Shown here: one piece after another, positions 1 through 9,561 of the stretch
Layout of the letters: each line of letters opens with the position of its first letter
Numbering within the stretch: position 1 is the first letter of the stretch
Origin: Pelagomonas calceolata
Lineage: Eukaryota; Sar; Pelagophyceae; Pelagomonadales; Pelagomonadaceae
NCBI GenBank assembly: GCA_918797485.1
Contig: CAKKNE010000004.1
Location: forward strand, 3,162,001 to 3,226,000
Length of the DNA stretch: 64,000 bases
Direction: 5' to 3'
Position numbers and translations under genes: made by a program
Notes under the pieces: generated by a model
Databases searched by the model: none
The model's input: the letters and a program-made list of their open reading frames with translations, nothing else
What the model was told of the DNA's origin: nothing

Positions 1-1062
1 GGTGGAGTTCTTCCAGTCAACCAGAGCGGGGCCCGAATAGATCAAGTGTGGACCTCGAGGCTTTATCACAAGCAGAGCAGAGGACCGAGGAATCGACCAA
101 TGCACAAAGAAGCGACGTGCGCGCGACCCTGGTCGCGCTCGGGGCGTTGCGAGGATTGACTGTTGTATTAGGCCTCGTCTCGTTAGCGCACGTCGCCGCG
201 TCGTTCACCGAAACCATTAAAGCCACCGCTCCCATATTTACCGTATGGACCGCTAGAGTAGTCCTGAGGCAGCGCACTTCTGGTCCTGTTGTTGCTTCAT
301 TGATCCCGGTCATGGTCGGTTTGGTTGTTTGTGCACATACAGAAGTGTCGTATGACGCGATTGGGTTTTGGGCAGCACTGGCCAACAACGCCGTCGACTG
401 CCTCCAGAACGTCCTCAGCAAGAAGATTGTGTCGACATTAGGGCCCGTGAAGCTCCAGTTCTACACATCGTTATTGGCTATTGCGTTCCAGTTGCCCATC
501 CTGGCAGCTAGAACGACGGCGAAAGCGGAAGCGCTCGTGCAGCCCTCGACGACGTTTATGTTAGATCCCCATGTGCAAGAATCAATGAAATACATCCTGG
601 TCAATGTGTGCTGCTACCACGCTCAATCGGTTTCCGCGTACCTAGACCAGCGTCTCTCATTAATATAGAGTCCGGTGACGACACCGACGAATCCGCGCTT
701 GGACCGAGCTTCACGGCCGTGAGATCACTCGTCAACCATACCTTCACTTTGACCCGAGGACTCCTTTCTTGAGATATGTGTACCCAACCATCTGTCCTCG
801 GCGCTCCTCACACGCTACGCATAGGTACTGCGTCGTCGACCGGCTCTCGCCTGTCTCCACGTCCGTCGCGAACACGCTGAAGCGCTCCTTGCTCATCTTC
901 CTGACGATTATTTATTTCGGGAACGAGATGACGGCCGAGTCGGCGGGCGGCGTCGTCGTCGTGGTCTGCGGCGTGGGGCTCTACAACTGGGCGCGCGTGC
1001 GCTACCCGGCGCCGGCGGCCGACGACGAGGTGCCGTCTGCGGGCGACAAGGACGACACGTAG
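1..1062 (+). CDS. Triose-phosphate/nucleotide-sugar transporter (TPT/SLC35 type), 3' part
   Basis: The frame is open to the left edge, so the 5' end is missing. Exon 1 runs to 637 and exon 2 is 825-1062. The protein has several hydrophobic helices and ends with the pattern typical of the TPT family: a late helix containing SPVSTSVANTLKRS, followed by a final helix ending GVGLYNWARV and a charged cytosolic tail. The S-x-V-A-N-T-x-K-R signature is diagnostic of plastid phosphate translocators and related Golgi nucleotide-sugar transporters. The substrate cannot be told from this fragment. The splice restores the codons S-A-Y-C-V-V-D-R across the junction, which supports the intron. A serine- and glutamate-rich stretch before the helices is probably a loop. 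Confidence 0.8.
638..824 (+). other. Spliceosomal intron in transporter gene
   Basis: Predicted GT-AG intron of 187 nt (GTACCTAG...GCATAG). Both flanking frames are kept and the TPT family motif becomes continuous. Without splicing the frame stops at 668. It does not show the introner inverted repeats. Confidence 0.7.
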
Positions 1063-1116
1063 TCGTGGTAGCTGTGAATAACGAGGTGTTGTTGTTGACT
1101 TCTCCTCGACGGCGTT

Positions 1117-1139
1117 CCTAGCGTCCGTAAGACACTAGC
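1117..1139 (-). promoter_or_regulatory. Palindromic intergenic motif, copy 1
   Basis: Reverse-orientation copy of the GCTAG-TGTCTTAC-CTAGC motif, 77 bp upstream of the ATAD3 ATG. Confidence 0.5.
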
Positions 1140-1216
1140 GGCCAGCAAAAAAGTGCCAGTGGCACAGTGGGGCAGCGCCTGTGCGGCACGGGGCAGCCTT
1201 GGCGACACTGCTCAAC

Positions 1217-4200
1217 ATGAAACGCCGAAAGCGGTGGCAGGGCCGGCTCCTGCTCGTCGTCGCGGCCTGCGCCGCGCCGGTCGTGGACGCCGGCGCCGCG
1301 CTCGACGCCGCGCGGGCCGCCGCCGCGGCCAAGAAAGGGTCCGCGAAGAAAGGCCCGTCCGCCGCCGACCGCGCGCGCGCGGCCCAGGCCCGCGCCACCG
1401 GCGCCAAGCCCGCCAAGGCCGACGCGCCGCGCGCCAAGAAAGACGCGCCGCGCACGGCGACGCCCATCCAGGGCAAGCGGTCGGCGGCGGGCGAGATCGC
1501 GGCGGCCAAGGCGGCGGCGGCCAAGGCGCGCGCGGCGGCGGCGGCCGCGCCGCCGCCGCCGCCGCCGCCTCCGCCGGTAGCGGCGAAGCCCCCACCTCCG
1601 CTCGAAGCCGAGGCCGAGCCGCCCAGGAAGGGCCTCTTCGGCTTCGGTTCCAAGGCCAAGAAGGAGGAACCGCCGCCCGCCGTCGTACCGGAGACGACCG
1701 CCACGACCACGGTAAAACCAGTGGAGCCCAACGAGACCCTAACAACGACGCCTCAAGCCAAGAAAACGGGCGTCGAGACGTCGGCGAGCGTCTACAAACG
1801 ATTAGAACAGGCGAACACGTCGCAATTACTAGACCTGGTGCTCAAGGTCCCGCTCCGGTCCTTCGAGTTGGCGCACGACTCGCGGACGGGCCGAAGGCAG
1901 CTCGGTGCTTTAGGAGAAGATCTGGAGTACTTCATGCCCGAGGCCGTCAATGTGGGCCGGCGGGCCTTCCCGGACCCCGACGACCCGCGCAAGGCCATTT
2001 ACGTCGAGAATTTCGCCCACGTCGATGCCACGGTGCTGTTCATGCACTCGTTGGGTGCGACGCAAGAGTTGGCGCGGAGGCAGGAAGTCGCGGAACAGGC
2101 GCTCGTGACGCTCACGGACGCCGCGCAACGCACGCAGCAGCGGCTCGAAGTCGTGCGCAGGGCGGCGGAGGCCGAACGGGTCGCGGCCGACGCCGAGCGC
2201 AATTATACGTTGACGGAGCGGGCCGAAGCGGCTCGATTGGAAGAGCGACGTCTACTAGCGGAAGACGAAGCGGAGAAAGATGCGGTAGAAAGGCGAGGAA
2301 GAAGAGAGAACGAGACGCTCGCGGGCATCGACGACGCTACAAGAAAGCGCATCGAAGACGCCGACGCGAAGATGCGACTAAGGCAGGTGCGATCCTTAGA
2401 ATTGGAGGAGGAGACGGTAGCCCACGCCGAAGAGCTGAGGAGGCTGACCGACGAAGCGTTGGCCCGCCGCAAGCTCGAGGACGAATTGGCCATCGAGGCG
2501 CTGCGGGCCAAGGCCGAGCAGGCGCGAGCCGTGGCGGCGGAACGAGCGAAAGCGGAGATGGAAAGATTAAATGAAGATGTTAGACTGAGGGCCATGCGTG
2601 CTAGAGCGGACGAAGCCAGAAGACGATTATTGGCGGCGATCGCGTTAGCGTTCGACTACATCGCACGCGGCGCCATGACGTTGTTGGGGGAGGACCCGCG
2701 CATGCTCGCTCAATTAGTAGGTGCCGTGATCGCGTGCGTGGCGGGGGCCTACTTTTCGCGCGAGTTCGCCATATTAGCGCGGAACCTCGCCGAGGCCTAC
2801 TTCGGGCGTCCTAGATTAGTGAGAGAGACGTCGCGCGTGCGGGCCGCGCGCCTGCGCGACCTGGCCTCTTTTGTGTTCGGCAAGGCCGTGCGGGCGCCGT
2901 TGGCCGTGGTGAAGGACCGCGCGCGCGTCGCCGGCGAGGAGGGTTTGCTATGTGTACGCATCGTCGTTGATAGAACGGGCAATGGGGCATCCATCATCGG
3001 TTCCTGGCTGCGCGACGAGGGCACGACGCTGCTCGACGTCTGCCGGGCGCTCGGGCGATTTGTGAAGAACGGGGCGCTGGCCCTCGTCGAACTGCTAGGT
3101 CTGATTGCGTTCGCGGTGGCGGCGCGCTTGAAAGTGCTCGCAAAACGCATCGCGCTTCCCAAAAACCAGGCGGCGGCGCGCTTGGCGGCTTTCGACCTCC
3201 GGGCGCAGCTCGCCGGCGTCGCTTCATTTAGACGCAAGGACGCCGCGCGCATGCGGGGAGAGCGGCGCGACGGAGCCCGCAAGGCACGCATTGATGCGGC
3301 CGAGCGGCGCCACGCGCGGCTAGCGAAGCGAATCAAAACGAAGGACCGGCGCGCGGCCCGCGCGGCGGCGGCGAGAGCTTCTCGAAGAGCGCGTGTCGCC
3401 GACGCGCGCCGGGCGAGAATTGAAGAGAAGGCCGAGGCGTTGGTAAAAAGGGAGACGGATTTTCTGGAAGGCGTCGTCCTGCCGCCGGGCCTGCGGGAGC
3501 GCCTCGTGCGCCTCGCGACGGCGACGCGCAACGCGAAGCAGAACCGGAGCCCCTTCCGCCACATGCTGCTGCACGGCCCGCCGGGCACGGGCAAGACGCT
3601 CTGTGCCAAGCGTTTAGCTAAAGCGACGGGCCTGGAGTACGCGCTGATGAGTGGCGGCGACGTCGGCCCGCTCGGGCCCGAGGGCGTCACGGCGCTCCAC
3701 GCCTTATTCCGGTGGGCGCGGACGTCGACGCGAGGCGTGCTGGTGTTTATCGACGAGGCCGAGGCGTTCCTCGCGTCGCGGGCCAACGGGAGATTAACGG
3801 AGCACATGAGGAACGCGCTGAACGCGTTTTTGTATCAGACGGGCACGCAGTCGCCCCATTTTGTCTTGGTGCTGGCGACGAATCGCGCGTCGGATTTAGA
3901 TGAAGCGGTGTTAGATCGGACGGACGAGGAGATCTACGTCGGGCTGCCGGACCTACCGGGGCGGCGGACTCTAGTTAGATTGTATTACGGCATTTACTTA
4001 AGAAGGCTGGCGGAGCTGTCGACGTCTCGCTTAGCTAGATTGTGGCGCGTCATACGACGGCTGCCGGCACCGTTGAAGGTCGAAGATGGAGTGGATGAGG
4101 AAAAAACCTTCGACGCGATTGCGGACGACACGCGCGGCTTCTCGGGTAGGGAAATAGAGAAGCTGTTCGTGGCCGTGCAGGCCGTGGCTTATGGTTCGGG

Positions 4201-4729
4201 CGGCGTGTTAGATTTAGATACCTTCCTCAGTGTAGTAAGACACAAGGTGGCCGAACATAGAAACAAGGCGCTGATGAACGACGCCGGCGACGCGCGGCCG
4301 CCGTCGGCGCTCAAGAAGCCGGCGCGGTCCTGGATCACGGACGCCCAGGCCGGCTTGGACCACGAGGACTCTCCAAGTAGAGCCGAGGTCGTCTCCGTGT
4401 TTCTGGACGACGACGAGGAGTCGCTCTACGGTGATGAATCAGTGATGGGCTTCGAGTCGCCCGAAGCTAGACTGAAGAGCCCGCCGGGCTCGGACCCGCG
4501 CTTCCGGTCGCCGCGCGCGCGCCGCGTGCGGTCGCCCGAGGCGTCGCCGGGGGGGCCGCCGAACTCGAACAATCCTTTGACGCCGCCTCCACCAAAAGGC
4601 GACAGCCCGGGGCCCATGCGCGACGCGCGGCATACGCCCCGCATGGCTCTGTCGTCGCCCTTCGAGGCGGCGATCGCTAAACGAAGGGGCGAGGTCGAAT
4701 TCGCGGTCGAGGAGGATAAAAGTGTGTGA
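1217..4729 (+). CDS. ATAD3: ATAD3-like mitochondrial AAA+ ATPase
   Basis: Membrane-anchored AAA+ ATPase of the ATAD3 family, which in other eukaryotes spans the inner mitochondrial membrane and organises nucleoids and contact sites. Residues 1-25 form a basic, hydrophobic leader. Next come an Ala/Lys/Pro-rich low-complexity region (about 25-170), a long coiled coil rich in A, E and R (about 300-470), and hydrophobic segments near 475-530. The AAA domain carries Walker A GPPGTGKT at about 787-794 and Walker B VFIDEAEA near 842. The surrounding LMSGGDVGPLGPEGVTALH and NAFLYQTG blocks are characteristic of ATAD3. A Pro/Ser-rich acidic tail of about 170 residues follows and is longer than in animal ATAD3. 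The longest open frame starts at a GTG (1181); I chose the first ATG at 1217. The protein is 1170 aa, roughly twice the animal length. Confidence 0.9.
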   Translation: MKRRKRWQGRLLLVVAACAAPVVDAGAALDAARAAAAAKKGSAKKGPSAADRARAAQARATGAKPAKADAPRAKKDAPRTATPIQGKRSAAGEIAAAKAAAAKARAAAAAAPPPPPPPPPVAAKPPPPLEAEAEPPRKGLFGFGSKAKKEEPPPAVVPETTATTTVKPVEPNETLTTTPQAKKTGVETSASVYKRLEQANTSQLLDLVLKVPLRSFELAHDSRTGRRQLGALGEDLEYFMPEAVNVGRRAFPDPDDPRKAIYVENFAHVDATVLFMHSLGATQELARRQEVAEQALVTLTDAAQRTQQRLEVVRRAAEAERVAADAERNYTLTERAEAARLEERRLLAEDEAEKDAVERRGRRENETLAGIDDATRKRIEDADAKMRLRQVRSLELEEETVAHAEELRRLTDEALARRKLEDELAIEALRAKAEQARAVAAERAKAEMERLNEDVRLRAMRARADEARRRLLAAIALAFDYIARGAMTLLGEDPRMLAQLVGAVIACVAGAYFSREFAILARNLAEAYFGRPRLVRETSRVRAARLRDLASFVFGKAVRAPLAVVKDRARVAGEEGLLCVRIVVDRTGNGASIIGSWLRDEGTTLLDVCRALGRFVKNGALALVELLGLIAFAVAARLKVLAKRIALPKNQAAARLAAFDLRAQLAGVASFRRKDAARMRGERRDGARKARIDAAERRHARLAKRIKTKDRRAARAAAARASRRARVADARRARIEEKAEALVKRETDFLEGVVLPPGLRERLVRLATATRNAKQNRSPFRHMLLHGPPGTGKTLCAKRLAKATGLEYALMSGGDVGPLGPEGVTALHALFRWARTSTRGVLVFIDEAEAFLASRANGRLTEHMRNALNAFLYQTGTQSPHFVLVLATNRASDLDEAVLDRTDEEIYVGLPDLPGRRTLVRLYYGIYLRRLAELSTSRLARLWRVIRRLPAPLKVEDGVDEEKTFDAIADDTRGFSGREIEKLFVAVQAVAYGSGGVLDLDTFLSVVRHKVAEHRNKALMNDAGDARPPSALKKPARSWITDAQAGLDHEDSPSRAEVVSVFLDDDEESLYGDESVMGFESPEARLKSPPGSDPRFRSPRARRVRSPEASPGGPPNSNNPLTPPPPKGDSPGPMRDARHTPRMALSSPFEAAIAKRRGEVEFAVEEDKSV

Positions 4730-4731
4730 TC

Positions 4732-5121
4732 TTATAGTTCCACTCCCGCCGGACAGGCCGCTCGTGTCGGCCTCAAGACGCCATCCGCCGCGCAGCGAGG
4801 GGGCTTAAAACAACCCCACAGCGCCCGCAGGAGCGGGTGGCCCGCGAGCGCACGATCGACGCGAACTCGTCCGCCGGCAACACCGCCGAGGAGCGTGTCA
4901 AGCGGGACCGACTCGTGGGTCCTGAAGAGTTGGATCGACCGCTCGGCGGGGCAGCCGGGCAGTGACGCGTTCCAGAAAAAATCGGACCACGGCACTTTTG
5001 GCAGATCGCGAAAACAACTTACTATTAGTTGTGTAGTTTTGCGTCTCTCGATTCTCAACTCGTCGTGAGTGATATTGATCATTTGACAGCCTCTGAGTTG
5101 CGCGCGGCCCTTTGTGTACAC
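4732..5121 (-). CDS. Possible small gene, unknown
   Basis: Open frame of up to 129 codons whose first true ATG may be MINITHDELRIERRKTTQ near 5082. It contains VPWSDFFWNASLPGCPAER and a Leu-rich C-terminus and matches no family I recognise. It is convergent with ATAD3, ending 2 bp from that stop. Indirect support comes from the palindromic motif at 5300-5323: if this is a gene, that copy also lies upstream of a start, as the others do. It could equally be a chance open frame in GC-rich DNA. Confidence 0.3.
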   Translation of the reverse strand: MYTKGRAQLRGCQMINITHDELRIERRKTTQLIVSCFRDLPKVPWSDFFWNASLPGCPAERSIQLFRTHESVPLDTLLGGVAGGRVRVDRALAGHPLLRALWGCFKPPRCAADGVLRPTRAACPAGVEL

Positions 5122-5188
5122 AGTGTAACTCCCACTGTCACTGAGTCTGTCAGCACTTGCTCAATGCTCAGTGCTCAAGGCCTTGGCC

Positions 5189-5206
5189 GGCTAGGGATCC
5201 CTAGCC
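5189..5206. repeat. Perfect 18-bp palindrome
   Basis: GGCTAGGGATCCCTAGCC is self-complementary. It shares the CTAG ends of the dispersed motif but lacks its TGTCTTAC core. Confidence 0.6.
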
Positions 5207-5299
5207 TCCGTGGGCTTGAGCGCGTGTTCTACGGACCTTACGAGGGAACGAGATCACGCGTTACGCGCAACGCAAAGTGCCGAGTCGGCAAAGTTGCTT

Positions 5300-5323
5300 G
5301 CTAGTGTCTTACAGGCCGCTAGC
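5300..5323 (+). promoter_or_regulatory. Palindromic intergenic motif, copy 2
   Basis: Best match to the consensus: GCTAGTGTCTTACAGG followed by CCGCTAGC. It is the only copy not upstream of a confidently called gene, unless the minus-strand frame at 4732-5121 is real. Confidence 0.5.
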
Positions 5324-5375
5324 CCACGCGTCGCTCAGAGCTCACACAAACACATCGTTACGCGAAAAGACCCCA

Positions 5376-6302
5376 TCACCACCGCCAGCCGTCGTCCTTG
5401 AGCAGCGACACCTTGTTCCCGCGCTGCCCGGTCATGCGCCGCGCCTGCCGCGCCTCCAAATCCTCGAAGGCCTTCCGTGTATTCGAATCGAGGGACTTCG
5501 CCGACGCCGTGCCGTCTTCGGAAGGCAGCCGCTTCCGGATCGTGCCGCGCTGGTGCGGCTTCTGCTCCGGGGACTTGATCAGCGTCAGCTTGCGGATGGC
5601 CTTGTTGTCGAAGGCCTCGACCTCCAACATAGCACCACCTTGTAGCGCAACAGTAGACGTCGTCACGAAGGCGCTTTTAGATTTGTGGCCGCCGTAGGCG
5701 CCGCCCGCGAGGTCAAACACGTCCTGGTACTTCCGCGTGTCGCCGGCGAGCCCCTCGGAATTGATCGAGGCCTGTGGTGTTGGCGCACGTTTCGTAGAAG
5801 GGTCGTGGCGCGTCGCGAAGAAGTCCGTCGGTTGGGCGTTCCGGGGAAACTCGGCCGTGAAGAGGGGTCTGATGGTTCTTTCGCCGCCCTTCCACGTCGC
5901 GGGCCGCCAGGCCGAGCGCTTCGCTATGTCCAGATCGCGGATGCGCCGCACGATTTGCGTCGGCTTGCCGCCGCGGTCGAACTCCTCGCGCGCGTGGCCG
6001 AGGAGCCGTCGAGCTTCCAGCGCGTAGGCGTCGATGGCTTTTCTAGCGTTATCTCGGTCTCGCGACGCGTCCGCCGCGTCCAGGGACCGCAATAACCGCT
6101 GCAGCCGCCCGGCGCACCGGTCGATTGCGGGTTTGGAGGGGAGGTTCATGCGGTCCGCGACCATGCTGAACCCCTTGGCCTCCCGCAGCAACAGTTCGAG
6201 CGTGTCGCGGCGGCGGCGCCGCTCCGCCGCGTCCGCTCTCTTGAATGCCGCGACGGTCGGGTCCCGGCGCGGCGCCCGCTGGAGGGGGGGCCCCATGGAC
6301 AT
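5376..6302 (-). CDS. Hypothetical basic helical protein
   Basis: A 308-aa protein starting at the ATG at 6302 (MSMGPP); the open frame continues further upstream to a TTG. It has an Arg-rich helical N-terminal half (AFKRADAAERRRRRDTLEL), then a conserved-looking middle with FFATRHDPSTKRAPTP, GEGGAYGG-like glycines and KKLTLIKSP-type basic patches, ending DDGWRW. There is no signal peptide or membrane helix. I recognise no family. GC-rich third positions and a long uninterrupted frame support coding. It lies on the same strand as the next gene upstream (6566-7287). Confidence 0.65.
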   Translation of the reverse strand: MSMGPPLQRAPRRDPTVAAFKRADAAERRRRRDTLELLLREAKGFSMVADRMNLPSKPAIDRCAGRLQRLLRSLDAADASRDRDNARKAIDAYALEARRLLGHAREEFDRGGKPTQIVRRIRDLDIAKRSAWRPATWKGGERTIRPLFTAEFPRNAQPTDFFATRHDPSTKRAPTPQASINSEGLAGDTRKYQDVFDLAGGAYGGHKSKSAFVTTSTVALQGGAMLEVEAFDNKAIRKLTLIKSPEQKPHQRGTIRKRLPSEDGTASAKSLDSNTRKAFEDLEARQARRMTGQRGNKVSLLKDDGWRW

Positions 6303-6565
6303 GGGTGCTCGCTGCCCCGCGCCGCAAGCGGTCGAAGGCGCGCTGCCCCCGAGCTGTTTTGTGCGTGCAGGCAGTGACGCCCGTCGGGAGGCGCCCCAGG
6401 GTTCGCGTGCAGGCGCTTGCAAGCCTGGAGAGCAAGCAGCGCTGATTTGGTTCGGGTTCCGCTCTTCTGGCCATGTCGGGCGATAGCTCGTGGGTTTTGC
6501 ACATGGTGGTGTACTGCAAACAAGGAGGACTTAACTATTCCGGCGCGGAGGAGGAGGAGGAGGGA

Positions 6566-7287
6566 TCACGTGGCCTTCGCCGAGCGCGTCCGCCGCGCGC
6601 GGCGGCGGCGCTGCTGCGAGGCGCGCTTCTCCGCGGCGGCCTTGAGCCGGGCGAGCTCCTCCGCCGCCGCGCGAGCCTTCGCCTCGGCCTTGGACGCGGT
6701 GCCGTCGGAGTCAGTCGACGTGCGCACCGGCACGGCGCCGAAGTTACCTGCGGGATCTATAGTCGCAACTCGATTCGCGGTATTTCGGACGCCGTGTCGA
6801 TGCCGCGCCACGCGGCCTCTTCCAAGGGATTGCGCGGCTCGAGCGTCCGGCGCGAAGCAGGCGACGGCGCGCCGGTCGACGTCCGCGGCGTCATGCCCTT
6901 GACGGTCGCGGCCTTGGCTGTCTCCACGTGTTCCCGCGCTTGCGCGATCTCGCCCTCGGCCAGGTCGAGCGCGCGGAGCGCCGCGTCCAGCGCGGAGGCG
7001 GCGCTCCGGCGGCGGACCGAGGCCTCGCGCCGGCAGCTCCGCGAGAAGTCGTCCAGCGCGTTCGCGGACGGCGGGGTCTCGGCGCGGCGCGACGACGAGC
7101 GCCCGCGCGAGTCATCACTCGGTCGCAGGGGGCTCGTCGCGCAGGGCGGCGTCGAGACCGAGAGCGCCTTGCGGCGGCGGCGCCGGCCGCCGCCGGAGCT
7201 CTTCCTTCGGGACGGCGTCGGACCAGGTGGTTGTGCGACAAAGGGCGGCGGCGTCGCGGACTCGCGTGTCGGCGGGATGACAACCAT
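6566..7287 (-). CDS. Hypothetical coiled-coil protein
   Basis: The ATG at 7287 begins MVVIPPTRESATPPPF, followed by a Ser/Arg-rich disordered region and helical segments (ALDAALRALDLAEGEIAQAR). That frame stops near 6757, but a second coding-like frame continues to 6566 with an Ala/Glu/Arg coiled coil (AAAEELARLKAAAEKRAS). A GC-AG intron at 6748-6803 (56 nt) would join the two in frame and give 221 aa. No GT donor fits the phase. I do not recognise the protein. The alternative is that the first frame simply ends at 6757 and the rest is not translated. Confidence 0.5.
6748..6803 (-). other. Putative 56-nt GC-AG intron
   Basis: Deduced only from phase: exon 1 ends in phase 1 before GCATCGAC and exon 2 begins after CCCGCAG. 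No introner repeats are visible. Confidence 0.3.
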
Positions 7288-7699
7288 CGCGTGTAGTCCG
7301 ATGTAGCGCGCGCAACGTCCGTTCAGGTGCTCACAGTTAACTCGATCTCACCGATTCTCACGCAACCGCGAGCGCTCCTCGCGCGGCGAACGTTCGAAAA
7401 CCGTCCAGAAGCGACACACCGCGACCCTCTCGTGGGCAACGCGTGACGGCCCTGGGAACCCGTTTTGATGCGAGCTTTTTTGTCGGGCGCTGAGTCGCCG
7501 CTGACGCCCCGACAAGCGTGTTAGATAGCGAGTTAAGGTCGTAGCAATACGGTAGAGACACCGCGTCAACTTGGGCGAGCGTTCAGTGCTCAAAATAGCG
7601 TATACAAGCTAACTTTGCTCCAGTGCTCCACGCTCTCTACACACTCTCTCTACACACCAGAGCCTGCTCGGCGCTCCGACCTCACCTGGACCCGTGAAG
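7288..7699. other. Divergent promoter region
   Basis: Between the minus-strand gene starting at 7287 and the plus-strand gene starting at 7700. Small open frames here look like noise; no motif copy or RNA gene was seen. Confidence 0.5.
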
Positions 7700-8329
7700 A
7701 TGCGAGTCCTACTATTACTGACGACTGCGTCGGCGTTGCGGCCTCTCGCCCTCGACATCCCGCGCGGCGGCATCAAAAAGCACGCCGAGAAGGCGAGCAG
7801 GCTGGCGACGGTCGGCGCGGCGTTCTTCGCCGCGACGGAGCTCTCGGAGGGCCTTCTCGCGATCGGCCACCACCACGGCCTCGCGCTCATCGCGGTCAGC
7901 AAGCTCGCACGCGGGTTGCAGCAGGCCGAGTCCGTCGCGGTGGAGTCGAGTAAGCGCCTCGGGAGACTGCTCCGAGCCCCCATCACGCTTCCGCTCGTGT
8001 GTCTCACGGCGATCGTGACCTCCGCCTGGGAGGTCTGGAAGGACGCGCGGCTCGACGCGAAGGTCGGCGGCCATCACGGCATGGTCATCCTGGCCCTCTA
8101 CGAGCTCCAGGAGGTCATCGAGGACGCCGCGGGCGAGGAATCGAGGGGCCGCTTCGGAAAAATCATCCATTTCCGTCCCCTTAAGCTCGCGCTGGCCCTC
8201 GGCGCGCTCGGCGCGGCCGGCTTGGAGCTTTCCGAGGACCTGAGGCCCGGGGCCCACCACGGCGTCGCGCTGCTCGCGGGCGTCCTCGTCGTCAAGACGT
8301 GCGTGTCCATCTGGGAGGCGCGAGAGTAA
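7700..8329 (+). CDS. Small secreted/plastid HHG-repeat protein, unknown
   Basis: A 209-aa protein from the ATG at 7700. It opens with a signal-like leader (MRVLLLLTTASALRPLAL). The mature part holds three copies of one unit, each a helix rich in A, E and L followed by a loop and a hydrophobic helix: GHHHGLALIAVSKLA, GGHHGMVILALYELQ and GAHHGVALLAGVLVV. The His-His-Gly core is kept in all three, suggesting metal, pigment or haem contact at a membrane face (inference). The spacing between copies is about 70-80 residues, consistent with internal triplication. I know no family with this pattern. Confidence 0.7.
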   Translation: MRVLLLLTTASALRPLALDIPRGGIKKHAEKASRLATVGAAFFAATELSEGLLAIGHHHGLALIAVSKLARGLQQAESVAVESSKRLGRLLRAPITLPLVCLTAIVTSAWEVWKDARLDAKVGGHHGMVILALYELQEVIEDAAGEESRGRFGKIIHFRPLKLALALGALGAAGLELSEDLRPGAHHGVALLAGVLVVKTCVSIWEARE

Positions 8330-8424
8330 TAAAATCTCATGTGCGGTTACTTCAGAGGGGCGCCGTGCCCGTCCGATAAGCGGAAGCGAGTCGAGTGTTG
8401 GTTTTGGGGGGGCGGGATATATAG

Positions 8425-9561
8425 CTAGCGTTTGCCCGGCGGCGGCATGGGCGTCGCGGGCCGTCGCGCGCCGCCGCCCATGAGCCCCGTCGGCCGGCGG
8501 TCCTGCGCCGGGCTCAGCGTGTCGATGGCTACCGCCGGCTTCAGGATGTGGAAGCTGCACATGAGCGTCTCGTCGATGGACATGATCGCGCCCGCGTTGT
8601 CGAACTCGCCGCAGTAGTTCGGCGCCGAAAACAACGTCACGAGCTGGCGCGACGCGAAGAACTCGTAGCCGTCCTCGACGACCTGGTGCGCTCTTACTAA
8701 TAAATCCAAGTCGTGCTGCTTCAGGAACTTCTCCACCACGTCGGGCCCGAACGTGTACGACACGCCCCGTTCGCTCTCCGCCCAGCCCTTCGTGTGGGGC
8801 TCGGGGTCCGCCCAGAGGAAGTCGCACATCATGCCCGCGTCGGGCACGTCCGTCGGTCTCCTTAGTGATGTTATTTGATCAAAGGTCCTCAATTCCGGAG
8901 ACAACCCGCCATGGACGCAGAAGATCTTGTCGTCCACAACCGCGGCCACGGGCATGCAGTTGAACACATCATTGAACTGCTTCCATATTTTCAAGCCGTA
9001 GGCCCGCTTGCACTCGTCGCAGAACCCGTAGATCCTATTGATCGCCGCGCACTCGTGGTTGCCCCGCAACATGAAAAACGTGTCCCGATGCTTGGCCTTA
9101 TAGCACAATAACAAGAGGACGGCCTCCAACCCCGACGGTCCTCTATCGACGTAATCACCCAAAAATAAATAATGGACATCCCGCGGCCAGCCGCACTCCT
9201 CGAAGAGCCTCAGCAGGTCTTTATACTGCCCATGGATGTCGCCCACGATCTTCAAGGGTGCTGTTAACTCAAGTAACATGGGCTGGGCCAGGAAGACCTC
9301 CTTCATCTTCCTTAATAAAGCCATGACGTCCTTCTGGGGCACGCAGGCGGCCTGCCTCCCGCTCAATCCCCCGAGCCCCATCGGCCCCGACCGCCGCGGG
9401 TGCACCGGGCCCTTCTGGTGGTCGAGCAACTTCTTGATCATCTCGTCGACCATGGCGTTGAACTCGGGCTCGTCGCCCATGGAGTCCGCGCGGCCGCGGC
9501 CGCGCGCCGGGCCGTCGGCGGCGCCGCGGCCCGGGCCGCCGCGGCGGCCCGTGGCGGCCAT
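8425..9561 (-). CDS. PP1: Ser/Thr protein phosphatase, PP1-type catalytic subunit
   Basis: Metallophosphatase that dephosphorylates Ser/Thr residues, normally targeted by regulatory subunits. All PPP signature motifs are present in order: [38 protein letters not shown] and [14 protein letters not shown]. These supply the metal ligands (D, H, D, N, H, H) and the catalytic His. LFEECGWP and [10 protein letters not shown] fit PP1 rather than PP2A. The ATG at 9561 gives 378 aa, with an N-terminal Gly/Arg-rich extension of about 30 residues before MGDEPEFN; canonical PP1 is about 330 aa. A downstream ATG at the MGDEPEFN position is an alternative start. It is divergent from the OTU gene. Confidence 0.95.
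   Translation of the reverse strand: MAATGRRGGPGRGAADGPARGRGRADSMGDEPEFNAMVDEMIKKLLDHQKGPVHPRRSGPMGLGGLSGRQAACVPQKDVMALLRKMKEVFLAQPMLLELTAPLKIVGDIHGQYKDLLRLFEECGWPRDVHYLFLGDYVDRGPSGLEAVLLLLCYKAKHRDTFFMLRGNHECAAINRIYGFCDECKRAYGLKIWKQFNDVFNCMPVAAVVDDKIFCVHGGLSPELRTFDQITSLRRPTDVPDAGMMCDFLWADPEPHTKGWAESERGVSYTFGPDVVEKFLKQHDLDLLVRAHQVVEDGYEFFASRQLVTLFSAPNYCGEFDNAGAIMSIDETLMCSFHILKPAVAIDTLSPAQDRRPTGLMGGGARRPATPMPPPGKR

Larger units (their letters stand above)
4730..5375. other. Gap between ATAD3 and the 5376-6302 gene
   Basis: Apart from the doubtful minus-strand frame, it holds a perfect 18-bp palindrome (GGCTAGGGATCCCTAGCC, 5189-5206) and one copy of the intergenic motif. Confidence 0.5.

Noticed and set aside
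1530-1580. CCG/GGC run as a microsatellite of interest
   Set aside because: Encodes the poly-Ala/poly-Pro linker of ATAD3 and is ordinary for this GC content.
7348-7593. 81-codon minus-strand frame in a divergent promoter
   Set aside because: No ATG context, no domain and atypical composition; probably chance.
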